Assembly (NCBI GenBank): GCA_903871775.1
Contig: CAIQIA010000002.1
Location: 124,001-188,000 of the forward strand
Source: an uncultured cyanobacterium
GTDB lineage: Bacteria; Cyanobacteriota; Cyanobacteriia; PCC-6307; Cyanobiaceae
DNA: 64,000 nt
Reading direction: 5' to 3'
Part shown: in pieces, positions 8,601-20,102 of the stretch
Numbering within the stretch: the stretch's first letter is position 1
Layout of the letters: the number at the start of each line of letters is the position of its first letter
Made by a program: the position numbers and the translations under genes
The notes under the pieces: model-generated
What the model was told of the DNA's origin: nothing
Databases searched by the model: none
Seen by the model: the letters and a program-made list of their open reading frames with translations, nothing else

Positions 8601-9122
8601 TTAAGGGCTGGCCTGGCTGGCTGCCATGGCCCTGAGGATGCGGCCCGGATCAAGCCATTCCCCCCGGTAACGCATTCCCCAGTGCAGGTGGGGGCCTGTG
8701 GTGTGGCCGGTGAGACCCACATGGCCGATGCGCTCGCCGAAGCGCACCATGCGGCCGCTGCTCAGCTGCACGGGGCCGCTGCGGTACACACCGCCGCTGA
8801 CGCTGCCGTGCAAATGGCAATAGATGTGGTCGTAGGCGCCGGAGCTGATCACCACCCCGATGCCGCAGGCGCTGTCATCGATGATCTCGACCACCTGGCC
8901 CCGCCACCAGCTGCGCACGGGGCTGCCCAGGGGGGCGGCGATGTCGAGGCCGTTGTGCAGCCGGGGGGCGGCGCCATCGAGGCTGCGGGGGCCGTAATGG
9001 CTGGTGTAGGCCTGGAAGTTGGCCACAGGAAACACCCCCAGCCGCCAGCGGCGGTCAGCCTGGACGGCTGCTGGGGCCAGCAGCAGAGCTGCCCCCAGCA
9101 GCCATGGCGTCCAGCGCAGCAT
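8601..9122 (-). CDS. Secreted M23 family metallopeptidase
   Basis: A 173-residue protein with a signal peptide (LLGAALLLAPAAVQA). The peptidase domain keeps the zinc and active-site residues of M23 (LytM-type) enzymes: HNGLD with H56 and D60, and the HxH motif in GPHLHWG with H145 and H147. Such enzymes cut peptidoglycan cross-bridges or act as regulators of amidases. It starts 4 bases after the ferrochelatase stop, so the two are probably co-transcribed. The short length and absence of coiled coil or LysM point to a stand-alone catalytic domain. Confidence 0.88.
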   Translation of the reverse strand: MLRWTPWLLGAALLLAPAAVQADRRWRLGVFPVANFQAYTSHYGPRSLDGAAPRLHNGLDIAAPLGSPVRSWWRGQVVEIIDDSACGIGVVISSGAYDHIYCHLHGSVSGGVYRSGPVQLSSGRMVRFGERIGHVGLTGHTTGPHLHWGMRYRGEWLDPGRILRAMAASQASP

Positions 9123-9126
9123 GGGT

Positions 9127-10290
9127 TCAGAGCAGCCCGAGGGCGTGCAGGGGACCCCGGCCGCTGAGCAGCTCCAGCAGGAAGGCCGAGAAGCCGAGCA
9201 TGGCCAGGCGGCCGTTCCAGACCTCGGAACTGTTGTTCCAGCCCCACACCCATTTCTCCTGGGGGTAGAGCTTGGTGCGGGCCGGCAGGGCCGCCGCCTG
9301 TTCGAGGTCGACTTCAGGCCCGGCCAGGGAGGCCTGCACCAGATCCGCCAGGCCGGCGATGAACGTCGGGTCGGTGTCCAGGGCCGGCACCCGCCGGAAG
9401 TTGGCCACTCCGGCCTCGGTGGCGATGTGGCGGTACTCGATGTCGATCTCTTCGAGGGTCTCGATGTGTTCGCTGACGAAGCTGATCGGCACCACCACCA
9501 GCTCCTGGACCCCACCGGCGCCGAGCTCCTCCAGGGCTTCCTCGGTGTAGGGCCGCAGCCACTCCACCGGACCGACCCGGCTCTGGTAGGCCAGGGTCCA
9601 GGGATTGCCGCGGCCGAGGCGCTCCATGATCAGGGCCGCACAGGCCTCGATCTCCCGCTGGTACGGATCACCGGCCTCGTCGACGTAGCTGCGGGGCACA
9701 CCGTGGGCACTGAAGAACACGTGGGCCCGGGAGGGATCGTGGCAGGCCTCGAGTTCGCGGCCGATGAGCTGGGCCATCGCCTGCAGGTACCCGGGGTGCT
9801 CATACCAGCTGCGGATGGCGCGCAGGGGCAGCCGGGCGAAGGCCTCGTCGGCCTGGCGCAGGCGCTGCAGCTCGCGGAAGCTGGAGCCGCTGGTGCTGAT
9901 CGAAAACTGGGGGTACAGGGGCAGCACCACCACCTGATCAATGGCATCGGCCTTCATGTCGGCCACCGCCGATTCCGTGAAGGGGTGCCAGTAACGCATG
10001 GCCACGTAGGTGGTGGCCTCGACGCCCCGCTGACGCAGCACGCTCTGGAGTTCCCGGGCCTGCTGGTCGGTGATGCGGCGCAGGGGCGAACCGCCGCCGA
10101 TGGACCGGTAGGCCTCCTGGGAGCGGCGGCTGCGCAGGGTGCTGATCAGCCAGGCCAGGGGCTTCTGCAGGGCCGGGATCGGCAGCCGGATGATCTCCGG
10201 ATCGGCGAAGAGGTTGTAGAGAAACGGCCCCACATCCTGGATCCGCTCCGGGCCCCCCAGGTTCAGCAGCACCACGCCGACCCGGGTCAT
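9127..10290 (-). CDS. hemH: Ferrochelatase with C-terminal chlorophyll-binding-like helix
   Basis: Inserts Fe2+ into protoporphyrin IX, the last step of protoheme synthesis. A 387-residue protein: the chelatase fold starts with [11 protein letters not shown], has the catalytic His region [12 protein letters not shown] (H196) and the conserved [14 protein letters not shown] late in the fold. The final ~40 residues form a linker and a transmembrane helix with the CAB/HLIP pattern [11 protein letters not shown], which is known in cyanobacterial and plastid ferrochelatases and is linked to chlorophyll binding and dimerisation. Divergent from the recombinase gene with an 81-base gap, so a promoter for each strand should lie at 10291-10371. 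Confidence 0.96.
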   Translation of the reverse strand: MTRVGVVLLNLGGPERIQDVGPFLYNLFADPEIIRLPIPALQKPLAWLISTLRSRRSQEAYRSIGGGSPLRRITDQQARELQSVLRQRGVEATTYVAMRYWHPFTESAVADMKADAIDQVVVLPLYPQFSISTSGSSFRELQRLRQADEAFARLPLRAIRSWYEHPGYLQAMAQLIGRELEACHDPSRAHVFFSAHGVPRSYVDEAGDPYQREIEACAALIMERLGRGNPWTLAYQSRVGPVEWLRPYTEEALEELGAGGVQELVVVPISFVSEHIETLEEIDIEYRHIATEAGVANFRRVPALDTDPTFIAGLADLVQASLAGPEVDLEQAAALPARTKLYPQEKWVWGWNNSSEVWNGRLAMLGFSAFLLELLSGRGPLHALGLL

Positions 10291-10371
10291 GGCCCCACGA
10301 TCCTCTGTTTCGCGCCAGAGCCTAGCGGCAGGCCCTGGCCGTCCGCCCCTGGGCGGGATACCGTCCGGCCC

Positions 10372-11520
10372 ATGGCGGTCGACGACGAGCTGCTGCGGAT
10401 CAATGACGGCCTGCGGGGGGCCGGTGTCAGCCTGCGGCTCGAACGCCGCGGCGGACGCCTGGGGCTGCGGGGCCCCCTGCCCCGCCGCGACGGGGGCGAT
10501 GGGCGCGCCGTCCAGCGCCTCAGCCTCGGCCTGCCGGCCGATGCCCAGGGACTAGCCGAGGCCCTGCGGCAGCTGCACCGCATCGAGGGCCAACTGGCGG
10601 CCGGCGTCTTCCGCTGGCCGGCCGTGGCGGCGACGGCCGGCCCCCCGGCCAGCACCGCTGACCCGTTCGAGGCCAGCCTCGAACGCTTCGAACGCAGTTT
10701 CTTCAGCGATCCGCGCCGGCGACGGTCCCTCAGCGGTGGACGCAGCACCTGGACCGCGGCCTACCTCCCCTATCTGCGCCGGCTGCGCCAGGAGGGGCGC
10801 GGACAGACCCTGACAGCCGCCCTGCTGCTGCAAGTGCTCGAGTCGTACCCGCCGGCCAGCCGCAGCCGGCAGCAGTGCGGCCTGGTGCTGGGCCTGCTCG
10901 CCCGCCAGGAGGGCCTGGCCCTTCCCGACGACTGGCGCGACCAGGCCGCCGGCTACGGCCTGCATCGGGCCCGGTTCCGGGCCGTGCCTGCCGACGGCAC
11001 CATCCTCGACGCGGTGAGCGCCATCCCCAATCCGGCCTGGCGCCTCGTCTACGGGCTGATGGCCACCTACGGCCTGCGCAACCACGAGGTGTTCTATGCC
11101 GACTTCAGCGACCTGGCCCCACGGGGGGAGAAGGTGCTGCGGGTGCTGCCGACCACCAAGACCGGCGAACACCAGGTGTGGCCCTTCCTGCCCGAGTGGG
11201 TCGAGCGCTTCGGCCTCGGCGCCCTGGCCGACGATCCCGCCCGCCTGCCGGGGGTCTGCACCGACCTGCGGCGCACCACCCTGCAGCAGGTGGGACGGCG
11301 GGTCGCCGAACAGTTTCAGCGCTACGACCTGCCTCTGGCCCCCTACGATCTGCGCCACGCCTGGGCCCTGCGGACCATCCACCTGGGCCTGCCCGACACC
11401 GTCGCCGCCCGGATGATGGGCCACTCCGTGACCATCCACACCCGCACGTACCACCACTGGATCACGCGGCGCGATCAGCAGCGGGCCGTCGACGACGCCC
11501 TCGGACGGCGCAGCGCCTGA
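10372..11520 (+). CDS. Tyrosine-recombinase-family protein in a core gene cluster
   Basis: A 382-residue protein. The C-terminal half has the tyrosine recombinase layout: catalytic Arg in YGLRNHEV (R236), a Lys in TTKTGEH (K263), the [10 protein letters not shown] box, GHS (H351) and a Tyr at 360. The first His of the usual HxxR box is replaced by Tyr 325 while R328 remains. The N-terminal ~200 residues include a helical core-binding-like region. It is not flanked by att-like repeats or phage genes; its stop overlaps the methyltransferase start (TGATG). That suggests a resident chromosomal recombinase rather than an active mobile element, though the target is unknown. Confidence 0.8.
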   Translation: MAVDDELLRINDGLRGAGVSLRLERRGGRLGLRGPLPRRDGGDGRAVQRLSLGLPADAQGLAEALRQLHRIEGQLAAGVFRWPAVAATAGPPASTADPFEASLERFERSFFSDPRRRRSLSGGRSTWTAAYLPYLRRLRQEGRGQTLTAALLLQVLESYPPASRSRQQCGLVLGLLARQEGLALPDDWRDQAAGYGLHRARFRAVPADGTILDAVSAIPNPAWRLVYGLMATYGLRNHEVFYADFSDLAPRGEKVLRVLPTTKTGEHQVWPFLPEWVERFGLGALADDPARLPGVCTDLRRTTLQQVGRRVAEQFQRYDLPLAPYDLRHAWALRTIHLGLPDTVAARMMGHSVTIHTRTYHHWITRRDQQRAVDDALGRRSA

Positions 11521-12157
11521 TGGCCGGCGGTCCCCTGCGTCGACTGGCCTACCGCCACCGCTGGCTGTACGACAGCGTCACCGCCGTCTCGTCCCTGTCC
11601 GTGGGGGGAACGGCCCGGCTGCGGCGGCTGGCGGCCGACTGGCTGCTGGCGGCCCTGCCCCCCGGGGCGCGGGTGCTCGACCTCTGCTGTGGGTCGGGTG
11701 AAGCCGCGGCGCCGCTGCTGGCCGCCGGAGCCCAGGTGACGGGCCTCGACATCGCCCCACGGGCCCTGGAGCTGGCGGCCCGGCGCCATCCACGCCTGAC
11801 GACGGTGCAGGGCCTGGCCGAGAACCCGCCTCTGCCCCCCGGCAGCTTTGACGGCATCCAGATCAGCCTGGCCCTGCACGAATTCCCGGCGGACGAGCGG
11901 CGGCAGGTGCTGCGGGCCGCCCGCCGCCTGGTCACCCCCGACGGTCGGCTGGCCCTTGTGGATCTGCACCCCGCCGGGCCGGCCCTGCGCCTGCCCCAGC
12001 AGCTGTTCTGCCATCTCTTCGAAACCGAGACGGCCACCGCCTTCCTGGCCCTCGATCTGGGGGACGAACTGCAGCGCTGCGGCTGGCACCCCCTGCGCCA
12101 CGAGCTGCTGGCCGGCGGGGCTCTGCAACGATGGCTGGCGGAGCCGCTGCCCCCGCC

Positions 12158-12161
<4 letters not shown>
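11520..12161 (+). CDS. Class I SAM-dependent methyltransferase
   Basis: A 213-residue protein with the Rossmann methyltransferase motifs: motif I ARVLDLCCGSGEAA near residue 50, the acidic end of strand 2 in VTGLDIAP, and the motif IV region GSFDGIQISLALHEFP. The C-terminal part (LALVDLHPAG) continues the fold. Resembles ubiquinone/menaquinone-type or small-molecule methyltransferases; the substrate cannot be assigned. Start and stop overlap both neighbours (TGATG with the recombinase, ATGA with cobO), so it is the middle of a translationally coupled trio. Confidence 0.82.
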
Positions 12162-13820
<1,659 letters not shown>

Positions 13821-13832
13821 TCCAGCACGACC

Positions 13833-14372
13833 ATGGACATCGAAGCCAGCATGCGCAAATCGCTGGAGGCCACCCAGCGCACCTTCAACACCATCCGCAC
13901 CGGTCGTGCCAACCCGTCGCTGCTCGACAGGATCGTGGTCGAGTACTACGGCAGCGAAACGGCCCTGAAGGCGCTGGCCACGATCACGGCACCCGATTCC
14001 CAGACCATTCAGATCCAGCCCTTCGACCGCAGCTCGATGGCCGCCATCGAGAAGGCGATCGCCACCAGCGATCTGGGCCTCACCACCAACAACGACGGCA
14101 AGGTGGTGCGCATCAACATCCCCCCCCTCACCGAGGAACGGCGCAAGGAGCTGTGCAAGCTGGCCTCCCGCTATGCCGAAGAAGGCAAGGTGGCCCTGCG
14201 CAACATCCGCCGCGAGGCCATTGACCAGATCAAGAAGCAGGAGAAGGAGGGTGAGCTCTCCGAAGACCTCAGCCGCGACGAGCAGGACCGCATCCAGAAA
14301 CTGACCGACCGCTCCATCGTCGACCTCGAGAAGCTTCTGGCTGAGAAGGAAGCCGACATCCTCAAGGTGTGA
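13833..14372 (+). CDS. frr: Ribosome recycling factor
   Basis: Splits post-termination ribosomes together with EF-G. A 179-residue protein with the family landmarks: [19 protein letters not shown] near residue 25, [11 protein letters not shown] near 90 and the helical end [15 protein letters not shown]. Length is a few residues short of the common 182-185. Follows pyrH by 12 bases, and its stop overlaps the GTG start of the flavoprotein gene (GTGA at 14369-14372), so translation of the next gene may depend on it. Confidence 0.97.
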   Translation: MDIEASMRKSLEATQRTFNTIRTGRANPSLLDRIVVEYYGSETALKALATITAPDSQTIQIQPFDRSSMAAIEKAIATSDLGLTTNNDGKVVRINIPPLTEERRKELCKLASRYAEEGKVALRNIRREAIDQIKKQEKEGELSEDLSRDEQDRIQKLTDRSIVDLEKLLAEKEADILKV

Positions 14373-15517
14373 CCCACGACGTCGCCGTCGTCGGTGCCGG
14401 AGCCGCCGGGGCCGCCACCGCCGCGCACCTCGCCCTGAGGGGCCGATCGGTGGTGCTGATCGACAGCCAGGCGGTCCCCCGCCACAAACCCTGCGGGGGT
14501 GGCATGGCCGCCTCGGTGCAGCGCTGGTTCCCGTTCCCCCTGACCCCTGTGGTCGAGGGCGTGATCGACCGGGTGCGGTTCACCTGGTGCCTCGGGGATC
14601 CGGTGCTGGCCGAGCTGCCGGGGGAAGCGCCCTTCTGGATCGTGCGCCGGGATCGTTTCGACACCTACCTCGCCGACCGGGCCAGCGAGGCCGGGGCCGA
14701 TCGGCTGGAGGGCTGGCAGGTGCAGGAGGTGCGGCGGACGGGGGAGGGCTGGACGCTGCAGCTGACCGACGGCCCCGGCCAGCGGCAGCTGCACAGCCGC
14801 GCGCTGGTGGTGGCTGACGGTTCCCGCGGTGGCCTGGCCCAGCGCCTGGGGCTGGGGGATCCCCAGCCGCGTATGGTCCAGTGCCTGGCCGTGGAGGTCG
14901 ATGGCCCCGTGGCCCACCCCAGCCAGTCGTGGTTCGAGTTCGGGCTGGTGCGGTACGGCTTCTGCTGGTGCTTCCCCCGTCCAGGCGGCTACACCATCGG
15001 CGTGGGCACCCTCCTGGGCCGGGAGGACAGCGATCACGGGGCCGTGGTGGCCCAGCTGCTGCCGGCCCTCGGCCTGCCCGCCGATGCCGGGGTGCGCCGC
15101 CCCTGGCAGCAGCGTCTCTGGAACGGCCACCACCGCCTGCACGGTGAGGGGGTGGTGGTGGTCGGCGATGCGGCCTCCCTGGCCGATCCATTCCTGGCCG
15201 AGGGGCTGCGCCCCGCCCTCCTGTCGGGGTGCCGTGCCGCCGAAGCCCTGGACCAGTGGCTGGCAGGCGACCCGGCCGCCCTCGCGGGCTACAGCCGCCG
15301 CATGAGGCAGGAATGGGGCGAGTCGATGGCCTGGGGACGGCGGATCGGCCAGGTGTTCTATCGCCTGCCCAAGGTGGGCTACCAGCTGGGGATCAAGCGT
15401 CCCACCGCCCCGCGCCGCATCGCCCAGATCCTCAGCGGCGAGATGGGCTACGGCGACATCGCCCAGCGGGTGATCCGCCGGCTTGGGGGCGGCCTGCTGG
15501 GAGGAGGCGGGGGGTGA
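14369..15517 (+). CDS. Geranylgeranyl-reductase-family FAD-dependent oxidoreductase
   Basis: A 382-residue flavoprotein: an N-terminal dinucleotide-binding motif [18 protein letters not shown], the KPCGGGM motif typical of geranylgeranyl reductase / digeranylgeranylglycerophospholipid reductase relatives, and the second FAD motif [26 protein letters not shown] near residue 265. It is shorter and more divergent than I expect of ChlP, so it may reduce another isoprenoid or be a paralogue. GTG start overlaps the frr stop; its stop overlaps the next start (TGATG at 15515-15519). Confidence 0.85.
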   Translation: MTHDVAVVGAGAAGAATAAHLALRGRSVVLIDSQAVPRHKPCGGGMAASVQRWFPFPLTPVVEGVIDRVRFTWCLGDPVLAELPGEAPFWIVRRDRFDTYLADRASEAGADRLEGWQVQEVRRTGEGWTLQLTDGPGQRQLHSRALVVADGSRGGLAQRLGLGDPQPRMVQCLAVEVDGPVAHPSQSWFEFGLVRYGFCWCFPRPGGYTIGVGTLLGREDSDHGAVVAQLLPALGLPADAGVRRPWQQRLWNGHHRLHGEGVVVVGDAASLADPFLAEGLRPALLSGCRAAEALDQWLAGDPAALAGYSRRMRQEWGESMAWGRRIGQVFYRLPKVGYQLGIKRPTAPRRIAQILSGEMGYGDIAQRVIRRLGGGLLGGGGG

Positions 15518-16494
15518 TGGTGCTGCTGCCGTGTCCGCTCGAGGCCGGCTGGGAGGTGGTGCAGCACCAGGTGCTGCCCCGCGCCACCGACGACGGCAGG
15601 GTCCTTGGAGGGTTCTCGGCGGTGGTGGCGGACGCCGCCGGCCAGCGCCTGTGGCTGCTGAGCGATGCCCCCGAACCCTTCACCGTGGTGCTGGAGGGGG
15701 AGGGAACCCCACCCCGGCTGCGCTGGCAGCCCCAGGCGCCGCAGCCCCTGAAGGGCGCGCCGCTCACCCCTCTTGATGGCGAGGCCCTCGTCACCACGGG
15801 GGGGCCGACGGGGCTGCGCTGGTGGATGGCCAGCGAAGGACGCCTGAATCCGGAACAGCCCGCCGAGCTGCTGCAGCTTGACCGGCCGGATGCGATGGCC
15901 GGCCTGCGGGTGCTGGGCCGTTATCCCCTGCCGGACGACTGGCAGCCCCGGCCGGGGCGGGGTCTGCGGCCCAACGGCGGCCCCGAGGCCCTGGTCCCCC
16001 TGCCGGGGGAGCGGCTGCTGATCGCCGCCGAGGCACCGCTGCAGCAGGATCCCCCCGACCGGCTGCGGCTGCTGCTGGCCGATACCCGCCATGGGGTGCG
16101 CTACCAGCCCCTGGCCCCAACGATCGCCTTCCGCCCGGCCCCCGGCGCCGAGACCCACTGGGGCCTCACCGAACTGGTGGCTCTGCCGGGGGGACGGCTG
16201 CTGGCCCTCTGGCGGGGCTATGCCCCCCCCGACCGCTGGTGGACCCGCCTGGAGCTGCTGCCTGCACCGGCCCCCGGCACTGCGGCCACCCCCCCGCTGC
16301 AACCGCTGGCGGCCTGGGATCTGCAGGCCGCAGGACTGGCGGCAGACAACTGGGAGGGCATGGCGCCCGGTCCCCTCCTGCAGGGGGACCGGGCCAGCTT
16401 CTGGCTGGTCAGCGACGACAACTTCAACCCGCTGCAGGCCAACCGTGTGGCCCTGATCGCGCCACGACGGCAGCCGGGCTGCAGCGGCCCCTGA
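15517..16494 (+). CDS. Esterase-like phytase-family protein
   Basis: A 325-residue protein of the phytase-like beta-propeller type (esterase-like activity of phytase). Indicative stretches are HWGLTELVALPGGRLLALWRGY in the middle and DNWEGMAPGPLLQGD followed by FWLVSDDNFNPLQANRVALI at the end, the family's usual closing blade. No signal peptide is evident at the chosen ATG, unusual for a family whose members are often exported. Coupled to the flavoprotein upstream. Convergent with transaldolase. Substrate unknown. Confidence 0.75.
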   Translation: MVLLPCPLEAGWEVVQHQVLPRATDDGRVLGGFSAVVADAAGQRLWLLSDAPEPFTVVLEGEGTPPRLRWQPQAPQPLKGAPLTPLDGEALVTTGGPTGLRWWMASEGRLNPEQPAELLQLDRPDAMAGLRVLGRYPLPDDWQPRPGRGLRPNGGPEALVPLPGERLLIAAEAPLQQDPPDRLRLLLADTRHGVRYQPLAPTIAFRPAPGAETHWGLTELVALPGGRLLALWRGYAPPDRWWTRLELLPAPAPGTAATPPLQPLAAWDLQAAGLAADNWEGMAPGPLLQGDRASFWLVSDDNFNPLQANRVALIAPRRQPGCSGP

Positions 16495-16505
16495 GGGGCG
16501 GCTGC
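16481..16505. terminator. Hairpin between convergent genes
   Basis: Near-perfect inverted repeat GCAGC-G-GCCCC / TGA / GGGGC-G-GCTGC spanning the stop of the phytase-like gene. No T-tract follows on either strand, so it may be only a 3'-end structure shared by the convergent transcripts. Confidence 0.35.
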
Positions 16506-16512
16506 GGTCGAC

Positions 16513-17682
16513 TCAGCGCACGGCCGCCAGGGCGGCACCGAGGCCGGCCCGCACGTCCTCGGGCTGCAGGCGGCCATCGCGGTCGGCATCGAGGGCATCG
16601 AACACGGCGTCACTGCCCAGCCACTCCTCCCGGGTGATGCAGCCGTCGCCATCGAGATCGTTCAGCAGAAAGATCTCCTGGGCGGCATGGGTGAAGGCGG
16701 CGCCCCCCTCGATCACCGCGAGGCGATGGGCGAGCTGCGCCTCAAGGGTGTCGATGGCCTTGCTGAATCCCTGGATGCCTTCGCTCAGCTTTTCGTGGGC
16801 CATCGTGTCGTCGGCCATCATCCGGTCGAAGAGCTCCCGGTCCATGCTGAGGCGCGCCTCACTGGCCGCCGGGTTGGCAGCATCGAGACGACGGGCCAGT
16901 TCACCCTCGGTCAGCCGCAGCTGATCAAGCAGGTTCGGCGAGATGGTCAGCAGATCGCAACCGGCCAGCTCGACGATCTCGTCGGTGTTGCGGAAGCTGG
17001 CTCCCATCACCTCGGTGCGGTAGCCGTGGGTCTTGTAGTAGTTGAAGATGCGGGTCACCGAGACCACACCCGGATCTTCAGGGCCCGGATAGCTGTCGCG
17101 GCCGGTGCTCTTCTTGTACCAGTCGAGGATGCGACCGACGAAGGGGGAGATCAGGGTCACGCCGGCCTCGGCGCAGGCCACCGCCTGGGCGAAGCCGAAA
17201 AGCAGCGTCAGGTTGCAGTGGATGCCGTCCTTCTCGAGTTGTTCGGCGGCCTTGATGCCCTCCCAGGTGGAGGCGATCTTGATCAGCACCCGCTCCTTGG
17301 CGATGCCGGCATCCCGGTAGAGCCCGATCAGCTTGTGGGCCTTGGCGATGGTGGCCTCGGTGTCGTAGCTGAGGCGGGCATCGACCTCGGTGGAGACGCG
17401 GCCGGGCACGATCTTGAGGATCTCGCGGCCGAAGGTGACGCAGATCTCATCGAGGGCTTCGCTGACCACATCCTCCGCCGGGGCCGCCGGACCGATGAGC
17501 TGCCGCGAGGCGCGCAGGGTCTCGTCGATCAGGCCCTGGTAGGCGGGAATCTGCGCCGCCGCCAGGATCAGGGACGGGTTGGTGGTCGCGTCTCTGGGGG
17601 TGAAGGTCTGGATGGCCTGCAGATCGCCGGTGTCGGCGACCACCACGGTCATGCTGGAGAGCTGGTCGAGCAGGGACGCCAC
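16513..17682 (-). CDS. tal: Transaldolase with C-terminal EF-hand pair
   Basis: Transfers a dihydroxyacetone unit from sedoheptulose-7-P to glyceraldehyde-3-P in the pentose phosphate pathway. A 389-residue protein: residues 1-~325 are the TalB-type barrel with DATTNPSL and the Schiff-base Lys in [11 protein letters not shown] (K135). Residues ~342-354 ([13 protein letters not shown]) and ~365-377 ([13 protein letters not shown]) are two EF-hand calcium loops with the expected acidic positions. The fusion adds about 65 residues to a normal enzyme and is known from cyanobacterial transaldolases, but its regulatory role is not established as far as I know. Convergent with the phytase-like gene, 18 bases between stops. 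Confidence 0.96.
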   Translation of the reverse strand: MASLLDQLSSMTVVVADTGDLQAIQTFTPRDATTNPSLILAAAQIPAYQGLIDETLRASRQLIGPAAPAEDVVSEALDEICVTFGREILKIVPGRVSTEVDARLSYDTEATIAKAHKLIGLYRDAGIAKERVLIKIASTWEGIKAAEQLEKDGIHCNLTLLFGFAQAVACAEAGVTLISPFVGRILDWYKKSTGRDSYPGPEDPGVVSVTRIFNYYKTHGYRTEVMGASFRNTDEIVELAGCDLLTISPNLLDQLRLTEGELARRLDAANPAASEARLSMDRELFDRMMADDTMAHEKLSEGIQGFSKAIDTLEAQLAHRLAVIEGGAAFTHAAQEIFLLNDLDGDGCITREEWLGSDAVFDALDADRDGRLQPEDVRAGLGAALAAVR

Positions 17683-17709
17683 GGGAGCAGGGGCGGGGTC
17701 ACCGTCAAG

Positions 17710-19536
17710 CTAGCCAGCGCGGCCGGATGCGGCTCCAGATGGCGGAATCTGTTCGATCACCAGCAGAGATTCGATGATGCTCTTGGCCACGGGGGCCGCC
17801 ACGGTGGAGCCGTAGGCATTGCCCCCCTGGGGTTCGTCGACCACCACCAGCACCACATAGCGGGGATCGTCGATGGGCAGATGCGCCACGAAGCTGGTGA
17901 TGCGGGCCCCGGGGATGTAGACGCCGTTGGCGGCCTTTTGGGCGGTGCCGGTCTTGCCACCGATGCGGTAACCCGGCACCTGGGCCGGCTTGCCGCTGCC
18001 CTTCTGCACCACGGTCTCGAGCCAGGCCAGCACCTGGCGACAGACCGCCGGATCCAGCAGCTGGCGTCCCTGGGCCGGGCGGGGGCCCCCCAGGGCATCG
18101 CCGGTGCGCAGGCCCCGGGTGATGTGGGGATCCACCAGCCGACCGCCGTTGACCAGCATCCCGTGCAGCTGGACCAGCTTGAGGGGAGTGAGGGAGAGCC
18201 CCTGGCCGAAGGCGGCGGTGGCCGGCTCGATCGGGTTCTCGAGGAAGGTGGCCCGGTCCTTCAGCTGACCGCTCACCGCCCCGGGCAGGTCGGTCTGCGG
18301 CGCCTCGTCGATGCCGATGCGGTGCAGCCAGTCCCAGTAGATCGACGGCTTGAGCTGGCGCATCGCCTGCACCATGCCGACGTTGCTCGACACCTGCAGC
18401 ACCGTCGCCAGATCGATGGTGCCGTGGCCCGAGCGGTCGGCATTGAAGATCGGCCAGCCGCTGATCTGCAGCTGGCCGATGTCATCGACCATGGTGTGGG
18501 CATTGAGCACCTTCTCCTGGAGCCCGATCGCCAGGTTGATCGGCTTGAAGGTCGAGCCCGGTTCGTAGAGGTCCTGCACAGACCATTCCCGGAACAGGGA
18601 GGGGGAGAAGGACCAGTAGCGGTTGGGGTCGTAGGTGGGCACCGAGGTGAGGGCCAGCAGCTCACCATTGCGGGCATCCATCACGATCGCGGCCCCGCGC
18701 TTGGCGTGCCAGTGGCGCACCGCCCGGGCCAGTTCCAGCTGGGCCACCCGCTGCAGGCGGGTGTCGAGGGTCAGCTGCAGGCGCAGGTCATCGCGGTACA
18801 GCATGCCGGCGTTGAGGCCGTCGGGGAGGGGCACCCCATCGGCGGTGCGACGGAGGCCAATGCTGCTCTCCTGGCTCCGCAGGTCGGCGTCCCGGCTCTG
18901 CTCCAGACCGGCCTGGGGCACACGGTCGAGGTTGAGGAAGCCGACCACATTGGCGAACAGGGAGCCCTGGGGGTAGAGGCGCTGGGGACCGGGGCTGAGA
19001 TCGATGCCGTCGATGGCCAGCTCCCGCACCCGGCGAGCCAGGGAGGGTTCCAGGTCAGTGGCGAGGCGGATGCCCGAGGGTCGGTTGCCCATGCGACGCA
19101 CCAGCTCAGTGGCGTCAACGCCCAGCACGGGCGCCAGCAGGCGGGCCACCTCGATGGGCGAGCGATGGCGGTTCGGATCGGCCGTCTCGGGGTCGTTCCT
19201 GTCGTGGAAGCGGAAATAGCGGGGATGGGCCCAGACGGTCACCCGCTCCTCGTCAAGGGCGATCAGGCGACCGTTGCGGTCGACGATGCTGCGCTTGCGA
19301 CCCAGGGGCGGGATGCGCTCGGTCTGCACCTGACGGGCGCGGGTGGCCAGGCCGTCGGCGGCGATCACCTGCAGCCAGGCCAGCCGACCCGCCAGGCCCC
19401 CCAGGGCCAGCAGCAGCACCGCCAGCACGAGCTTGAGTCGACCAGCAGGGACGGGCTGCAGCTGCACGGGACCCTGACCACGGCCATGGCGGGCACTGGT
19501 GGGCCGGCGGACCGGCTGGGGGGGACGACGGGGCAA
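17710..19536 (-). CDS. ftsI: Septal penicillin-binding protein (FtsI/PBP3-type transpeptidase)
   Basis: Cross-links peptidoglycan at the division septum. 608 residues as read from a TTG at 19536: a basic cytoplasmic tail, one membrane helix (LVLAVLLLALGGLAGRLAWLQV, ~37-58), a pedestal domain and a transpeptidase domain with SxxK in GSTFKP (S328, K331), SxN in SSN (383-385) and KTG (528-530). The start is uncertain: TTG at 19536 or GTG at 19467, which would leave a shorter cytoplasmic tail. It follows the FtsL-like gene by 8 bases, a normal ftsL-ftsI order. Confidence 0.93.
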   Translation of the reverse strand: MPRRPPQPVRRPTSARHGRGQGPVQLQPVPAGRLKLVLAVLLLALGGLAGRLAWLQVIAADGLATRARQVQTERIPPLGRKRSIVDRNGRLIALDEERVTVWAHPRYFRFHDRNDPETADPNRHRSPIEVARLLAPVLGVDATELVRRMGNRPSGIRLATDLEPSLARRVRELAIDGIDLSPGPQRLYPQGSLFANVVGFLNLDRVPQAGLEQSRDADLRSQESSIGLRRTADGVPLPDGLNAGMLYRDDLRLQLTLDTRLQRVAQLELARAVRHWHAKRGAAIVMDARNGELLALTSVPTYDPNRYWSFSPSLFREWSVQDLYEPGSTFKPINLAIGLQEKVLNAHTMVDDIGQLQISGWPIFNADRSGHGTIDLATVLQVSSNVGMVQAMRQLKPSIYWDWLHRIGIDEAPQTDLPGAVSGQLKDRATFLENPIEPATAAFGQGLSLTPLKLVQLHGMLVNGGRLVDPHITRGLRTGDALGGPRPAQGRQLLDPAVCRQVLAWLETVVQKGSGKPAQVPGYRIGGKTGTAQKAANGVYIPGARITSFVAHLPIDDPRYVVLVVVDEPQGGNAYGSTVAAPVAKSIIESLLVIEQIPPSGAASGRAG

Positions 19537-19544
19537 GGAAGGTC

Positions 19545-20045
19545 TCAGTAGCCGCTGGCCAGGAGGCCGAAATTCAGAGGGGGCTGGGGGGCCCGGCTGC
19601 TGGTGGGGGGGGCGGGGGGCTGGGGCAGAAAGACAAGATCGCGGCTGCGGGTGGCCACAAGAAGACCAGGACGCCGGGCCCGCTGCAGGTGGTACTGCTC
19701 GAGGGAGGCGATCGATTCGGTCACGCGATGCTCAAGCTCCTGGGCCGCCCGCAGGTCACGGAAGTCACTGCTCCAGCGGGCCTGCCAATGCAGGGTCAGG
19801 CCGGCCAGCACCGCACCCGTCAGGCCCACAGCCAGCAGGGTGCCATCGGCCACCCGGTGCAGACCCGCCAGCCAGGGGGCCTGACGCTCCACCCGACGGG
19901 CGGAGAGGGTGCCCTGCAGCACCTCAAGGGACCGCTGCTGCCGCTGCAGGCGCCGCTCGGCCACCTGGGTGTGGCGCTGACGGGCCCCACGACGCTCGAC
20001 CCTACGGGTCGGACTGGGTCGGTGGGCGACGTTGACAGCGACCAC
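19545..20045 (-). CDS. FtsL-like bitopic membrane protein
   Basis: A 166-residue protein read from GTG at 20045 (the frame is open to a TTG at 20099). A basic N-terminal region (RRVERRGARQRH, then Arg/Gln-rich helix) precedes one membrane helix (GTLLAVGLTGAVLAGLTLHW) and a short coiled-coil-like stretch (FRDLRAAQELEHRVTESIASLEQYHLQ). The C-terminal ~45 residues are Pro-rich. Topology and position just before ftsI fit FtsL, a divisome scaffold; sequence identity in this family is always low, so the call rests on context. Confidence 0.6.
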   Translation of the reverse strand: MVAVNVAHRPSPTRRVERRGARQRHTQVAERRLQRQQRSLEVLQGTLSARRVERQAPWLAGLHRVADGTLLAVGLTGAVLAGLTLHWQARWSSDFRDLRAAQELEHRVTESIASLEQYHLQRARRPGLLVATRSRDLVFLPQPPAPPTSSRAPQPPLNFGLLASGY

Positions 20046-20102
20046 GGCTGCGCTGAGCGGGCAATGCGCCAGGGAATCACCCGTCTGCCGTCCCGTCAAG
20101 GG

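Noticed and set aside
6738-9167. 809-codon plus-strand frame opposite ilvB
   Set aside because: Shadow of ilvB; His/Gly-rich, no domains.
10291-10371. Attachment site near the tyrosine recombinase
   Set aside because: No direct repeat or tRNA end in the short intergenic region; genes around are core.
16687-19551. 954-codon plus-strand frame opposite tal and ftsI
   Set aside because: Shadow frame caused by high GC; both minus-strand genes are firmly identified.
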